The notes below the pieces were generated by a model. The model saw only the letters and a program-made list of their open reading frames with translations, did not search any database and was not told the origin of the DNA. The position numbers and the translations under genes were made by a program. This document shows, in pieces, positions 17,147 through 25,931 of a stretch of DNA of 64,000 nucleotides. Location: assembly GCF_029382225.1 (NCBI RefSeq), contig NZ_JARLTC010000005.1, forward strand, positions 124,001 through 188,000. The letters are read 5' to 3'. This stretch comes from Spongiactinospora sp. TRM90649. Lineage in GTDB: Bacteria > Actinomycetota > Actinomycetes > Streptosporangiales > Streptosporangiaceae. How positions within the stretch are numbered: the first letter of the stretch is position 1; each line of letters starts with the position of its first letter.

Positions 17147-17431
17147 ATGAAATACGCCCTCGTAGCGCTTCTTGCCATCGGGTCGTCGATTGCCGCCGGC
17201 CCCGCCCAGGCGAATTCACCGGCCGATTCATCTCGATCGTCCGTCGTTTCCGATGGGATGCCGTGGCCGTTGCCGTGGCCCGGTAAGCCGCGTTGCCCGG
17301 AACGCGCTCCGGCCGGCGCGACCTATGTCGGCTGGGTCCAGCCGCCGTTCGGGCTCGGCTATGACCTCTACAAGTCGCAGCGGGCGGACGGTTCCACCGT
17401 TTATCACCAGGTCTACTGTTTTCCGCGATAA
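17147..17431 (+). CDS. Small secreted protein, unknown
   Basis: The 94-residue product begins MKYALVALLAIGSSIAAGPA with a predicted signal peptide ending at AQA-N. The mature part has two Cys (PRCPER and VYCFPR) that could form a disulfide, and a Trp/Pro-rich stretch (MPWPLPWPGKP). CAGAGGTGG precedes the ATG. It lies 60 bases after the RiPP operon, and could be an immunity or accessory factor or simply unrelated. I do not recognise a family. Confidence 0.55.
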   Translation: MKYALVALLAIGSSIAAGPAQANSPADSSRSSVVSDGMPWPLPWPGKPRCPERAPAGATYVGWVQPPFGLGYDLYKSQRADGSTVYHQVYCFPR

Positions 17432-17508
17432 AGTCGCCGGCCGGGCCACGGAGCCCGCGCCGCCGTTCACGGCCATCGCCTCCTCCTTCGAGCTCGGTGT
17501 CGCGATCA

Positions 17509-17551
17509 CGAAGGGTCAGGCGATGGCCGTTCTCATGTCACGGCGCCATGC
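17509..17551 (+). repeat. 43-base element, copy B (copy A at 2827-2869)
   Basis: This partner of the element beside the IS remnants differs from it at 8 of 43 positions by eye. It lies in the 397-base gap 17432-17828, where I can support no gene. In one frame it reads KGQAMAVLMSRRHA, close to the KDHAMAVFMPRRHA of copy A. Confidence 0.4.
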
Positions 17552-17563
17552 CCCTCCGACCGG

Positions 17564-17648
17564 TTCGGGACACCCGAGGTGGTCGCCCGGTTCCTACCCG
17601 TGCGACGTCATTCGAGGCTGTTCGAGGGCCGTTCGGGACTGTTCGGGA
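17564..17648 (+). promoter_or_regulatory. Array of TTCGRG(R) motifs with helical spacing
   Basis: TTCGGGA at 17564, TTCGAGG at 17611 and 17621, and TTCGGGA at 17632 and 17642: the last four are spaced 10, 11 and 10 bases, one helical turn apart. They lie about 190 bases before the winged-helix regulator gene and could be stacked binding sites. No protein is known to bind them. Confidence 0.35.
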
Positions 17649-17828
17649 CAGCCGAAGATCTTGGTTCTGCCGCCCGGATCCCCTTCAATGAGGATCGTTC
17701 GTGTCGCAGGGCCCTGCGCACCACCCGCGTGCCGGATCCGCGCGTCCCTGCACCAGAACTCCGCATCAGTTCTGGATCGCCCCCAAGGCATCTGTCCGTA
17801 TCAGTTCGGAAGAAAGTAGGATCTTCCA

Positions 17829-18140
17829 GTGAGCGGCTCTGTCGCACATCCTCGCCTGGAACTCGACGCCGTGATTCACCCGCCCATTCGTTTCTCGATC
17901 CTTGCGATTCTTTCCAGAAACAGAACATTAGAGTTCGGCAAGATGCGTGATGCGGTCGCGGTCAGCGCGGGCGCGTTATCGAAGCACATGAAATCCCTGG
18001 AGCTCGCCGGCTACATCCAGGTTCAGAAAGGATATGTGGGCAGGCGGCCACGCACCTGGCTCGCCATAACGGAGGGGGGGCGAGACGCCTTCGAACGCCA
18101 CACGGCGGCGCTGCTGGCGATCTCACGAGGACCGTCCTGA
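17829..18140 (+). CDS. Small winged-helix transcriptional regulator (MarR/PadR-like fold)
   Basis: The 103-residue protein is a stand-alone winged helix: IHPPIRFSILAILSRNRTLE, then AVAVSAGALSKHMKSLELAG as the recognition helix, then the wing GYVGRRPRTWLAITEGGRDA. Such proteins of about 100 residues bind as dimers and often control a neighbour. The GTG at 17829 follows AGGATC. Upstream lies a helically phased motif array. Target and ligand are unknown; it could act on the SDR gene downstream or on the RiPP region upstream. Confidence 0.75.
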   Translation: MSGSVAHPRLELDAVIHPPIRFSILAILSRNRTLEFGKMRDAVAVSAGALSKHMKSLELAGYIQVQKGYVGRRPRTWLAITEGGRDAFERHTAALLAISRGPS

Positions 18141-18218
18141 ACAGAGGCCGTGAGGCCTGACGGCTCGCGCGCGGACTCCCGGACCTGACCCTTTACCGGA
18201 AGCCCGGCCGCCGATCGC

Positions 18219-19079
18219 TCAGGCGGCCGGGAAGTCGGTGGCGGGCGCGCTGAGCGCGGCGGCCTCGACGTTCGCCCGCAGGGCCTCGACCTTGGCGGCG
18301 GCGTAGGAGTGGGCGTCCGAGCCGAGAAGCTGCCGCAGCGGGCCCTCCCCGGCCACGACCCGGCCGATGATCGCCCCGGCGCCCCTGACCGGGTCGCCGA
18401 GCTGGCCGCCCTGCAGTTCGAGGTGGGCGAGGGTCATCGCGCGGATGGCCGGGTAGTGCTCGGTCGGCTCGGCGGGCAGGGCGAGCGAGTCCCCGGTGAG
18501 GAACTCCGTCCGGAAGTAGCCGGGCTCGACGATGGTGACCGTGACGCCGAAATCCGCCACCTCGGCGGCGAGGGCCTCGCTCAGCCCTTCCAGCGCGAAC
18601 TTGCCCGCGCAGTACAGGGCCCAGCCCGGGACGGCCGTCAGGCCCAGGATCGAGGACACGTTCACGATATGGCCGCCGCCCTGCTCACGAAGGACGGGCA
18701 GGGCGGCACGCAACACGTTCCACACGCCCACGACCTGGACGTCGAGCATGTCGCGGACCTCACGGTCGCCGGTCTCCTCCACCGCGGCCAAAAAGCCGTA
18801 GCCCGCGTTGTTGACGACGACGTCCAGACCGCCCAGGCGCTCGGTGGTCTCCCCCACGGCCCGCCCGACCGCCGCCTCGTCGCGCAGGTCGACGGTGAGC
18901 GGGAGAAGACGCGACGGGTCGAACCCGTCGCCGAGCGCGGCGAGCAGCCGCTCGGGCGACCGTGTCGTGGCGGCCACGCGGTCACCGCGCGCCAGCAGTT
19001 GCCCGACCAGTTCGAGACCGAGACCCCGGGAGGTTCCGGTCACGAACCAGACGGCCGGTCGATCTGTCGGAAAGCTCAT
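18219..19079 (-). CDS. Short-chain dehydrogenase/reductase (SDR)
   Basis: The 286-residue protein is a classical SDR: TGTSRGLG at about 14-21 binds NAD(P), NNAGYG follows, and the catalytic Ser and Tyr-x-x-x-Lys are in NVSSIL and YCAGK. The C-terminal part (YFRTEFLTGDSLALP) matches the oxidoreductases often listed beside XRE regulators. The ATG at 19079 has AGAGGATG before it on the minus strand; longer readings to 19154 run through the promoter. It is divergent from the XRE gene at 19214, a common pairing in which the regulator represses the dehydrogenase. Substrate unknown. Confidence 0.82.
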   Translation of the reverse strand: MSFPTDRPAVWFVTGTSRGLGLELVGQLLARGDRVAATTRSPERLLAALGDGFDPSRLLPLTVDLRDEAAVGRAVGETTERLGGLDVVVNNAGYGFLAAVEETGDREVRDMLDVQVVGVWNVLRAALPVLREQGGGHIVNVSSILGLTAVPGWALYCAGKFALEGLSEALAAEVADFGVTVTIVEPGYFRTEFLTGDSLALPAEPTEHYPAIRAMTLAHLELQGGQLGDPVRGAGAIIGRVVAGEGPLRQLLGSDAHSYAAAKVEALRANVEAAALSAPATDFPAA

Positions 19080-19213
19080 GATCATCCTCTGCTCGTCGAA
19101 TGTCGTCCGCAGCACCAGCCTGGTTCGGCACGACCCGCTCCCGGGGGCCCACATCGCGCCCTGCGCGACCTAGGACGCACAGGACCGGTCAGGCCCGGAC
19201 GGCAGGAGAGATG

Positions 19214-20068
19214 ATGGGTCTCATGGCCGTCACCAACCGCGAACTCGCCGATTTCCTGCGACGGGCCCGGAGCCAGGTCGATCCGTCACGGGCCGGCCTG
19301 CCCCCGGACGGCCGCGTACGACGGGTCCCTGGCCTGCGCCGTGAGGAGGTCGCCCTCTTGGCCGGAGTCTCGGCCGACTACTACGCCCGCCTCGAACAGG
19401 GCCGTCGCATCACCCCGTCACCGGCGGTCGTCGAGGCCGTCGGCCGCGCCCTCGGGCTCGACGAGGCGGGACGCGCCCATCTGCGCGACCTCATCGGAAT
19501 CACCGCCGTGCCCGTGCGGCGGCGGGCCCACGGCGTCCAGCGCGTGCGCCCCGGCCTCTACCGGCTCATCGACGCCCTCGACGGCGAGCCCGCCCTCGTC
19601 CTCGGCCGCCGCACCGACGTGCTCGCCGCCAACCGAATGGGGAAGGCGTTGTTCACCGACTTCGAACGGCTCCCGCCCCGGCATCGCAACTACGCCCGGT
19701 GGATGTTCCTCGATGACGACGCCCGATCGCTGTTCGCCGACTGGGAGGCCCAGGCCCGGGCCGCGGTGGAGAGCCTGCGGCTCGACGCGGGCCGCGCCCC
19801 GGACGACCAGGCCACCGCAGCCCTCATCGCCGACCTGCGCGAGCACAGCCCCGAGTTCGCCCACTGGTGGGACCGGCACCGCGTCCACCAGCGCACGCAC
19901 GGCTGCAAACGCCTGCGCCATCCTCTCGTCGGTGAGCTGACCGTCGAGTACGAGACGCTCGTCCTGCCCGGAGACCCCGATACGACGCTGTTCGTCTACA
20001 CCGCCGAACCCGGCTCCCCCTCAAAACGCGCCCTCGACCTCCTCGCGAGCTGGACCCTCTCCGGCTGA
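19214..20068 (+). CDS. XRE-family regulator with MmyB-like ligand domain
   Basis: The 284-residue protein starts with RELADFLRRARSQVDPSRAG and has a helix-turn-helix in LRREEVALLAGVSADYYARL with EQGR. A C-terminal MmyB-like PAS-type domain follows (ALVLGRRTDVLAANRMGKAL ... FAHWWDRHRV ... GCKRLRHPLVGELTVEYETL), in which family members bind a fatty acid-like ligand. Of three close ATGs I chose 19214, five bases after AGGAG. It is divergent from the SDR gene and probably controls it. Confidence 0.84.
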   Translation: MGLMAVTNRELADFLRRARSQVDPSRAGLPPDGRVRRVPGLRREEVALLAGVSADYYARLEQGRRITPSPAVVEAVGRALGLDEAGRAHLRDLIGITAVPVRRRAHGVQRVRPGLYRLIDALDGEPALVLGRRTDVLAANRMGKALFTDFERLPPRHRNYARWMFLDDDARSLFADWEAQARAAVESLRLDAGRAPDDQATAALIADLREHSPEFAHWWDRHRVHQRTHGCKRLRHPLVGELTVEYETLVLPGDPDTTLFVYTAEPGSPSKRALDLLASWTLSG

Positions 20069-20170
20069 GCACCGAACCATGGCGCGGCATCGCCTGTCCG
20101 CAGTGGTCCGCGGCCCAGGTCACGATTCGCCCGCACGGTCGCGGCCGGCACGGTGCGATCGTGTCATCTG

Positions 20171-22945
20171 TCAAAACGACGGGCAAAGAGGGCGAGACTC
20201 GGGGCCGGGCGGCACGTTGTCGCGCCATCGGTCGGGGGTGAAGGCACCTCTGGCCCATCCGCACAGTGAACGCACCGGGTCCACCGTCGCTTCGACGTTC
20301 CACAGCCGTGTTGTGCCGTCTTCGCCCCAGCTGGCCATTGTCCTGCCGCCAGGGTCGAAGGCCAAACCGACGACATCGGCGCCGTGTCCCGCAAGCGGAT
20401 CGCCGATCTGGCGCCCGGTGGTGACGTCCCAGAGCCTGACCGTATGGTCCATGCCGCCGGTGGCGAGAGTTCTCCCGTCAGGGCTGAACGCTATGGCAGT
20501 GACGCCGCTGCGGTGGCCGTTCAGCGGATCCCCGATCTTCTTACGTGTGACCGCGTCCCAGAGGCGGACGGTACTGTCGCGGCTCGCTGTCGCGAACGTC
20601 TCGCCGTCGGGGCTGAACGCCACTGCGGTGATCTGCGTGGTGTGGTCGGCCGAGGTTTCGCCGAGACGGCGGTGCGTGGCCACGTCCCAGAGCGCTGCGG
20701 TGTTGTTCGCCGTGTCGGTCACAATGGTGCGGCCGTCAGGGCTGAATGCGACCTCCGTTGCCCTGACATCGAGCGCGGTACCGATCTGGCGATGTGTCGC
20801 CAGATCCCATATGCGTACGGAGTCCGACGTACTGGCGAGGGTCCTGCCGTCCGGACTGAAGGCCAGCGCGTTCACCTCATCGCCGAGCAGCAGCGGCTTG
20901 CCGATGGGGCGGCGGGCCGCGACATCCCAGAGTCGTATTCTTCGAGAGGCGACCGCGAGGACGGCATTATTGGGGCTGAAGGAGAACATGAGGGTAAGGC
21001 CGTCGTCGACACCATGGACCAGAGGATCGCCGGTCCAGCGACGCGTGGCGACGTTCAAGAAGCGCACGTTGGCACGCGAGCCCATTGCCAGAATCTGGCC
21101 ATTTGGGCTGAGTGCCACCGTGCCACCGGTATCGATCGGTGCTCCGACCTGCCATTGCGTGCGGATGTCCCAGAGGCGGACTGTGGTGTCGTCACTCGAA
21201 CTGGCCAAGACCGATCCGTCCGGGCTGAAGGCAACGGCCGTGACCGTACTGCCGTGCCCGATCAACGGTGTCCCCACCTGACTGTGCCGCACGACGTCCC
21301 AAAGACGCACGCTGCCGTCGACCTGACCGGTGGCGAGCACCGCGCCGTCGGGGCTGAAAGTCATCGACTCAATCCCCGCCGAGGTGGAGGCGAACGATTT
21401 TCCGATGGGGGTCCGGGTGGTCGTGTCCCAAAGCTGGACGCCGTGGCCGGCGGAAGCGAGAATCCTGCCGTCGGGGCTGAAGGAGACCAAATTCGGGGAA
21501 CTGTCAGCTCCCCCCAGCGCCCCGCCGATCCGTGCACGCGATCCGGCGTCCCAGAGCTGTACGCCCGCGCCGAACGCGGAGGCGAATGTGCTGCCGTCGG
21601 GGCTGAAGGCCACCGAGGACGTGCCGCCGGAACCGCCGAGCGGCTCGCCGATCCGGCGGTGGGTCGCCACGTCCCACACCCGGACGGCCCTCTCACCGAC
21701 AGTGAGGAGCGTCCTGCCGTCGGGGCTGTAGACAGCCGAGGTGATCATGCCGTCTTGGGCATTGAGCGGAGCACCGATCGGTATGCGACGGGCGACATCC
21801 CACAACTGGACAGTGCCGTCGAAGCTTGAGCTCGCCAGCGTCTCACCGTCTGGCCCGAAGGCCACTGATGTGACGCCCCGATTGTGCCCGGCGAGCGAGT
21901 TGCCCGCCTTCTGCTGTGTCGCCGTGTCCCAGAACCGCACCATGCCGTCGCCACCACCGGAAGCGATGGTCCTGCCGTCGGGGCTGAAAGCCACCGCCCC
22001 CACGGGCCAGGGATGGGGGAGCAAGCCGGATCGCGGATCGACAGAGGCGTTGAGGACCGCGAGACGGGTTTCCGCGGAGGGATCGATACGCCACGCCGCC
22101 AGCGCTTTCAGCCGGGCACCGAACGGGTCCCGGTCGCCGAGCAGAGAACTCTGGACGATCAGTTGTTGGGCGACAGCGTGGTCACGCTGGCGGGTGGCCT
22201 CGGCACGCGAGGCCAGTGCGATCACCGACACCGTACTCGCGACCAGGAGCAGCAACCCCAACACGGCCATGACGATCCTGGCTGTCCGCAGGTTGCGCTT
22301 GGTGTCGGCGAGACCTTCTGACCTGAGCTCGTCCTCGGGAAGGCCGCGCACCACGGACGCGATACCGAATGCGACGCCGTCGATATCGGGAGGGAAGCCC
22401 GCATCGCTGTCAGGGTGGCGGAGGTCCACAGATTTCCAGACCGGTTGCTGCTCGAATCTTCCCAGCAAACGGGCGGGCAGCGCCGTTGACAGTTCCGGAT
22501 CCCAGTCGGCCCGCGATTCGTCCCACACCAACCGCCCGGCGGTGACAACGAGCAGGATGTTGTTCACCGCTTTGTGCTCAAGCCACCACTCGATCTCCCG
22601 GTCGACCCACACCGAGTCCCTCGACTCCGGCGACGCGAGGACCACGAGCCAGTCGGAGCGGGCAAGACCTGCTTTGATCTTGTGCCAAAGTTGCGGCCCG
22701 ATCGACACACCGCTGTAGTCGAGGAAGACCCTGAGGCGCGGCGGCCTATACCAGGGGCGGGACTGCTTTTCGATTACCCGCTGCAGATGCGGCAGCCATC
22801 GCCGCTCGCGCTCACCGCTGTATGAGAGGAAAACGCCGTACCCGAGATCCGTCCTGACCCGTCTGCGGCGAGCCAGGGAGGACCGCAGCCATGCGAACGC
22901 CGTACCGAGCCCCTCAACCCGTGCCGGCAAGCGCCTCGGCATCAT
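20171..22945 (-). CDS. TIR domain - transmembrane helix - 14x WD40 repeat protein
   Basis: The 924-residue protein has a TIR-like domain at about 35-200: GYGVFLSYSGERER, then LRVFLDYSGVSIGPQLW, then WLVVLASPESRDSVWVDREI with a Glu (E117) where TIR NADases keep their catalytic Glu. A single membrane helix follows at about 223-246 (ARIVMAVLGLLLLVAST). I count fourteen WD40 repeats after it, marked by FSPDG and xLWD, enough for two seven-bladed propellers. The ATG overlaps the upstream stop (ATGA), so it is coupled to the lipoprotein gene. TIR proteins cleave NAD as immune effectors or act as adaptors; which applies here is unknown. Confidence 0.82.
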   Translation of the reverse strand: MMPRRLPARVEGLGTAFAWLRSSLARRRRVRTDLGYGVFLSYSGERERRWLPHLQRVIEKQSRPWYRPPRLRVFLDYSGVSIGPQLWHKIKAGLARSDWLVVLASPESRDSVWVDREIEWWLEHKAVNNILLVVTAGRLVWDESRADWDPELSTALPARLLGRFEQQPVWKSVDLRHPDSDAGFPPDIDGVAFGIASVVRGLPEDELRSEGLADTKRNLRTARIVMAVLGLLLLVASTVSVIALASRAEATRQRDHAVAQQLIVQSSLLGDRDPFGARLKALAAWRIDPSAETRLAVLNASVDPRSGLLPHPWPVGAVAFSPDGRTIASGGGDGMVRFWDTATQQKAGNSLAGHNRGVTSVAFGPDGETLASSSFDGTVQLWDVARRIPIGAPLNAQDGMITSAVYSPDGRTLLTVGERAVRVWDVATHRRIGEPLGGSGGTSSVAFSPDGSTFASAFGAGVQLWDAGSRARIGGALGGADSSPNLVSFSPDGRILASAGHGVQLWDTTTRTPIGKSFASTSAGIESMTFSPDGAVLATGQVDGSVRLWDVVRHSQVGTPLIGHGSTVTAVAFSPDGSVLASSSDDTTVRLWDIRTQWQVGAPIDTGGTVALSPNGQILAMGSRANVRFLNVATRRWTGDPLVHGVDDGLTLMFSFSPNNAVLAVASRRIRLWDVAARRPIGKPLLLGDEVNALAFSPDGRTLASTSDSVRIWDLATHRQIGTALDVRATEVAFSPDGRTIVTDTANNTAALWDVATHRRLGETSADHTTQITAVAFSPDGETFATASRDSTVRLWDAVTRKKIGDPLNGHRSGVTAIAFSPDGRTLATGGMDHTVRLWDVTTGRQIGDPLAGHGADVVGLAFDPGGRTMASWGEDGTTRLWNVEATVDPVRSLCGWARGAFTPDRWRDNVPPGPESRPLCPSF

Positions 22946-23664
22946 TCGGCCGGCAGATAATCGCGACCGTTCCAACGCAACGTCACCTGATTGATGGCGC
23001 CTGCAGCGCAGCTGGGATCGCACGAGTTCTCATAGCGGGTGATCGTGTATCTGCCGTCTGTGCCGGGACCGACGAGCCGTGCGTAATAATATGCGAACCT
23101 CCCGCCCGAATAGTGGTCCTCTGTGCTGCGCCAGCCGATGTCCTCGAATCCGTCCGCGTTGGGTACGAGCACCAGCACCCCGTCATAGCGCCCGGGGTTG
23201 TAGGTCACGAAGATGTTCCTGGTGGCGTCGGTCACCGGGTCGGCGAAGCGCAGGGAGTTCTCGTAGCTGTCCACGTCGGTGAAGGCCAGTACCCGCCCGC
23301 CGCCGGTGACGGCCGCGACGCACCCGGTGAGCTGGCGGGGAGGGGGTCGCCGGACCAGGAACACGCGGACCGCCCCCAGGTCCGGATGCCGGACGTCACG
23401 GTGATCGAGCACCTTGCCGGCACACCGCGTGGCAGCCGGCGGGCTCGGCGGAAAGGGCGCCTGCGAGGACTCAAGGGCGGAGGGCGAGGGCGAAACGGCA
23501 GGAGGCGAGGGCACGGCCTGGGTCGACCCGCTTGTGTCGCCGCATCCGCCGGCGAAGACGACCGTCGCCAAAGCCGAGACCAGCAGCGTGATCCGAGCCG
23601 AGGCCGATCTAGGCGGACGCCAAAAGCACTGTCGACGTAAAAACAGGGATTTGCATAGAAACAT
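22942..23664 (-). CDS. Lipoprotein coupled to the TIR-WD40 gene
   Basis: The 240-residue product begins MFLCKSLFLRRQCFWRPP and has a hydrophobic segment ending in the lipobox FAGGC. A Ser/Pro linker then leads into an outside domain with CAGKVLDHRDVRHPDLGAVR, YNPGRYDGVLVLVPN and YTITRYENSCDPSCAAGA. GAGGGA lies six bases before the chosen ATG; the longer frame to 23748 has no site. The stop overlaps the TIR gene start, indicating one transcript and tight co-expression. I do not recognise the domain; an extracytoplasmic sensor for the TIR protein is one idea. Confidence 0.62.
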   Translation of the reverse strand: MFLCKSLFLRRQCFWRPPRSASARITLLVSALATVVFAGGCGDTSGSTQAVPSPPAVSPSPSALESSQAPFPPSPPAATRCAGKVLDHRDVRHPDLGAVRVFLVRRPPPRQLTGCVAAVTGGGRVLAFTDVDSYENSLRFADPVTDATRNIFVTYNPGRYDGVLVLVPNADGFEDIGWRSTEDHYSGGRFAYYYARLVGPGTDGRYTITRYENSCDPSCAAGAINQVTLRWNGRDYLPAE

Positions 23665-23828
23665 AGCATTTCCCTCTGCGTCGGATTGGACCCAATCACT
23701 GGGGCGAGCAACTCTGGACTCTACTGCGCGCGGTGTCGGCACGGGCACGAATGAGGGTAGGGTCCGTCATCGGGCCAGGGCCGGACCATGGCCGGTGGGA
23801 ACGGCGCGCGCAGGATCGAGGGACGAAC

Positions 23829-24533
23829 ATGAGCCGACTCGACAGACCAGCGACCCGCCGGTTATTACGTGTCGGGCTGTCTGTGACAGCGGGGGCGGTC
23901 GTCGGACTCGGCGTCTTCGCGATCGGCCGTACCAGTGGCTTCCTGCTGTTCGCGATCACCGGCGCTCTGGCGGGCGCTCTGGTCGCCGGCGGTCTCGACG
24001 CCTACCGGCGTTCCGCCCGCCTCGCGGAGGTGAAGGTGACCCTGCCGCAGCTCAGTGAACTCACCTTCGTGGTCAACAACGACTCGCGCCAGGTCGCCTG
24101 GCAACTGTTCATCGAGTCGGTGACGCGGGTGTCGGCGCAGCGGCTCGACGACGAGGACGGCTTGTTGAGGGAGGCCCTGACGTCCCTGTACGGCCTGTTC
24201 GCGACCACCCGCGAGACGCTGAAGGTCAGCCGCCCCTCCACCCATGTGAACATCGGGATGACCGTGGAGTGCCTGGCCGTGAACTTCCTGAACCTCGAAC
24301 TGCGTCCGTTCTTGAGCCGGTGGCACCCGCGCCTGCGGGCCTTCGAGCAGGAGTCACCGGGGCGCCCGGAGACGGACTGGCCCCTCGCCACGGAGTGCCG
24401 CGCCGAACTACGCCTACTCCAGCGCAACGCCCATGAGTACCTGCTGGCGTTCGCCCGGCTCGCCGGCATCCGGGATGCGGAGGCGATGCTAAACCCGCCT
24501 TCGGCCACCGCACCGCCCCTGTCGGTACGGTGA
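23829..24533 (+). CDS. Two-TM membrane protein with helical cytosolic domain
   Basis: The 234-residue product has two adjacent N-terminal helices (VGLSVTAGAVVGLGVFAI and FLLFAITGALAGALVAGGL), then a charged, mostly helical domain. That domain includes DSRQVAWQLFIESVTRVSAQ, LLREALTSLYGLFATTRETL and VNIGMTVECLAVNFLNLELR. No enzyme motif is visible. GAGGGACG precedes the ATG. It overlaps the Nudix gene by four bases (GTGA), so the two are coupled, and it is divergent from the lipoprotein/TIR unit 164 bases away. Confidence 0.6.
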   Translation: MSRLDRPATRRLLRVGLSVTAGAVVGLGVFAIGRTSGFLLFAITGALAGALVAGGLDAYRRSARLAEVKVTLPQLSELTFVVNNDSRQVAWQLFIESVTRVSAQRLDDEDGLLREALTSLYGLFATTRETLKVSRPSTHVNIGMTVECLAVNFLNLELRPFLSRWHPRLRAFEQESPGRPETDWPLATECRAELRLLQRNAHEYLLAFARLAGIRDAEAMLNPPSATAPPLSVR

Positions 24534-25072
24534 TCCCTGTGGAGCAGCGAGGACCCTGGACCCGGCACAGCGGCACGACGCCATTTCACACACCACGTTT
24601 CCAGGTTCACCATGACCAGGTCACCGGGCCCGATGGGCGACCGGGCGACTACGACTGGGTTCAGGCGCCCGACCAGGTGCGGGTGGCGGCTCTTGTCGAC
24701 GGGGGGCTCCTCATCGTCGAGCAGCACCACTACCTCGGCGGGGCCATGTGGCAACTGCCCGGCGGGGCCGTCGACCCGGGCGACGCCGACCCGTTGGCCG
24801 CGGCGCGACGCGAGTTGGCCGAGGAGACGGGGTACCACGGCGGCACATGGACCGGGCACGGCTCCCTCCTGCCCCTGCCGGGCCTCACTGACTGCTCGGT
24901 CCACCTGTGGCGCGTCGAGCGGCCGACACCGGGCCCGGCCGCCCCGGAGTCGTCCGAGGCCGACTTGAGAGTACTCCGCGTCCCTCTGCCAGAAGCCGCG
25001 GCCGCCGTCCGCGAGGGCCTGCTCCGCTGCGCCCCCAGCGCCGCCCTGGTTCTACTGATCGTGGAGCCGTAG
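24530..25072 (+). CDS. NUDIX hydrolase (ADP-ribose pyrophosphatase-like)
   Basis: The 180-residue protein has a Nudix box in GGAVDPGDADPLAAARRELA followed by EETGY. The first Glu of the consensus is replaced by Asp, while the metal-binding REL-EE is intact. Upstream, VRVAALVDGGLLIVEQHHYL and WQLPGG are as in the ADP-ribose/NudF branch. Such enzymes split a nucleoside diphosphate linked to another group. Coupling with a membrane protein, next to a TIR (possible NADase) unit, hints at NAD breakdown-product turnover, but housekeeping use is equally possible. Confidence 0.8.
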   Translation: MIPVEQRGPWTRHSGTTPFHTPRFQVHHDQVTGPDGRPGDYDWVQAPDQVRVAALVDGGLLIVEQHHYLGGAMWQLPGGAVDPGDADPLAAARRELAEETGYHGGTWTGHGSLLPLPGLTDCSVHLWRVERPTPGPAAPESSEADLRVLRVPLPEAAAAVREGLLRCAPSAALVLLIVEP

Positions 25073-25097
25073 ACCGGCCGACGGTGGGGTGATGCGT

Positions 25098-25533
25098 CGG
25101 AACGCCACCGCCGGGTTCAACAGCCTGGACATCTCCCAGACGCATCCCACCAGTTGGCTGGTCACCGACGCTGATGTTCATCGGCGGCGGGACGGCCGGG
25201 ACCGCTGGCGGCGTCAAGGTCACCACGCTCGGCGTCCTGCTCTTCATGGCCTGGGCCGAACTGCGCGGCCGGTCCAGGGTGGACATCGCCCACCGCTCGC
25301 TGGGCGCGGCCACCCAGCGGCAGGCCATCGCGATCACCGTGCTGAGCGCCGTCCTGGTGTCGGTGTCCACGTGCGTCCTGGTCGGGCTGACCTCCCACGG
25401 CCTGGACGCCGTGCTCTTCGAGGTCGTCTCGGCCTTCGCGACGGTGGGCCTGTCCACGGGGATCACGGCCGACTTCCCCATGGCCGGTCACCTGCTGCTG
25501 ACCGTCCTGATGTTCGCGGGCAGGGTCGGCCCC
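25098..25533 (+). pseudogene. TrkH/KtrB potassium-uptake protein fragment, frameshifted
   Basis: One frame reads TAGFNSLDISQTHPTSWLVT and, after a shift near 25170, another reads MFIGGGTAGTAGGVKVTTLG through VSAFATVGLSTGITADFPM to LMFAGRVGP. These are consecutive blocks of the TrkH family (the selectivity-loop Gly of the last repeats included). The N-terminal three repeats are missing and the C-terminal tail is replaced by other DNA at about 25535. It is non-functional. Confidence 0.72.
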
Positions 25534-25579
25534 TCACGCACCGGCCCAGCCGCGCCGGCAGCCGCTCGCGCGCTCGGCC

Positions 25580-25762
25580 GGTTTCAGGGCCGCCGCCGCC
25601 GCGATCGCCGGGCGGCACACCGACGACCGGCACGCGATCGAGGCGCTGGTCGCGGTATCGGACGGCCTGTGCATCCGCGTCCTGATGGCCGAGGAGCCGG
25701 TCGCGGTGGCGGACATACGCGCGGTCCTCGCGCAGACCCTCGGCCCGCCCCGATCCTCCTGA
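25580..25762 (+). pseudogene. C-terminal fragment of a TetR-family regulator
   Basis: A frame ending at the TGA 25760-25762 reads AGRHTDDRHAIEALVAVSDG, LCIRVLMAEEPV and IRAVLAQTLG. That is the last helices of TetR regulators whose ligand domain ends ALVAxxDGL...AVLxxxL. No DNA-binding part precedes it; TrkH debris does. The join shows that a deletion fused two unrelated genes. Confidence 0.5.
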
Positions 25763-25931
25763 GTGGCAAATATGTGTTTTGTCCACTCAAGTAATGCCGA
25801 CGCACTCCAAGTAGATATGCGTGAGATGCCCAAGATGTCCGGTAGCGCCGATTACCCGCACTGCCAGACCCGGGAACGAGTAGCCGCCGCACCTTGGGGC
25901 CTGCCACAATGTCCACAGCGGTGTGAATGGC

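Noticed and set aside
20079..22718. Long plus-strand frames opposite the TIR-WD40 gene
   Set aside because: They are antisense shadows of a repetitive WD40 gene; their translations repeat but match no family, and they have no ribosome sites.
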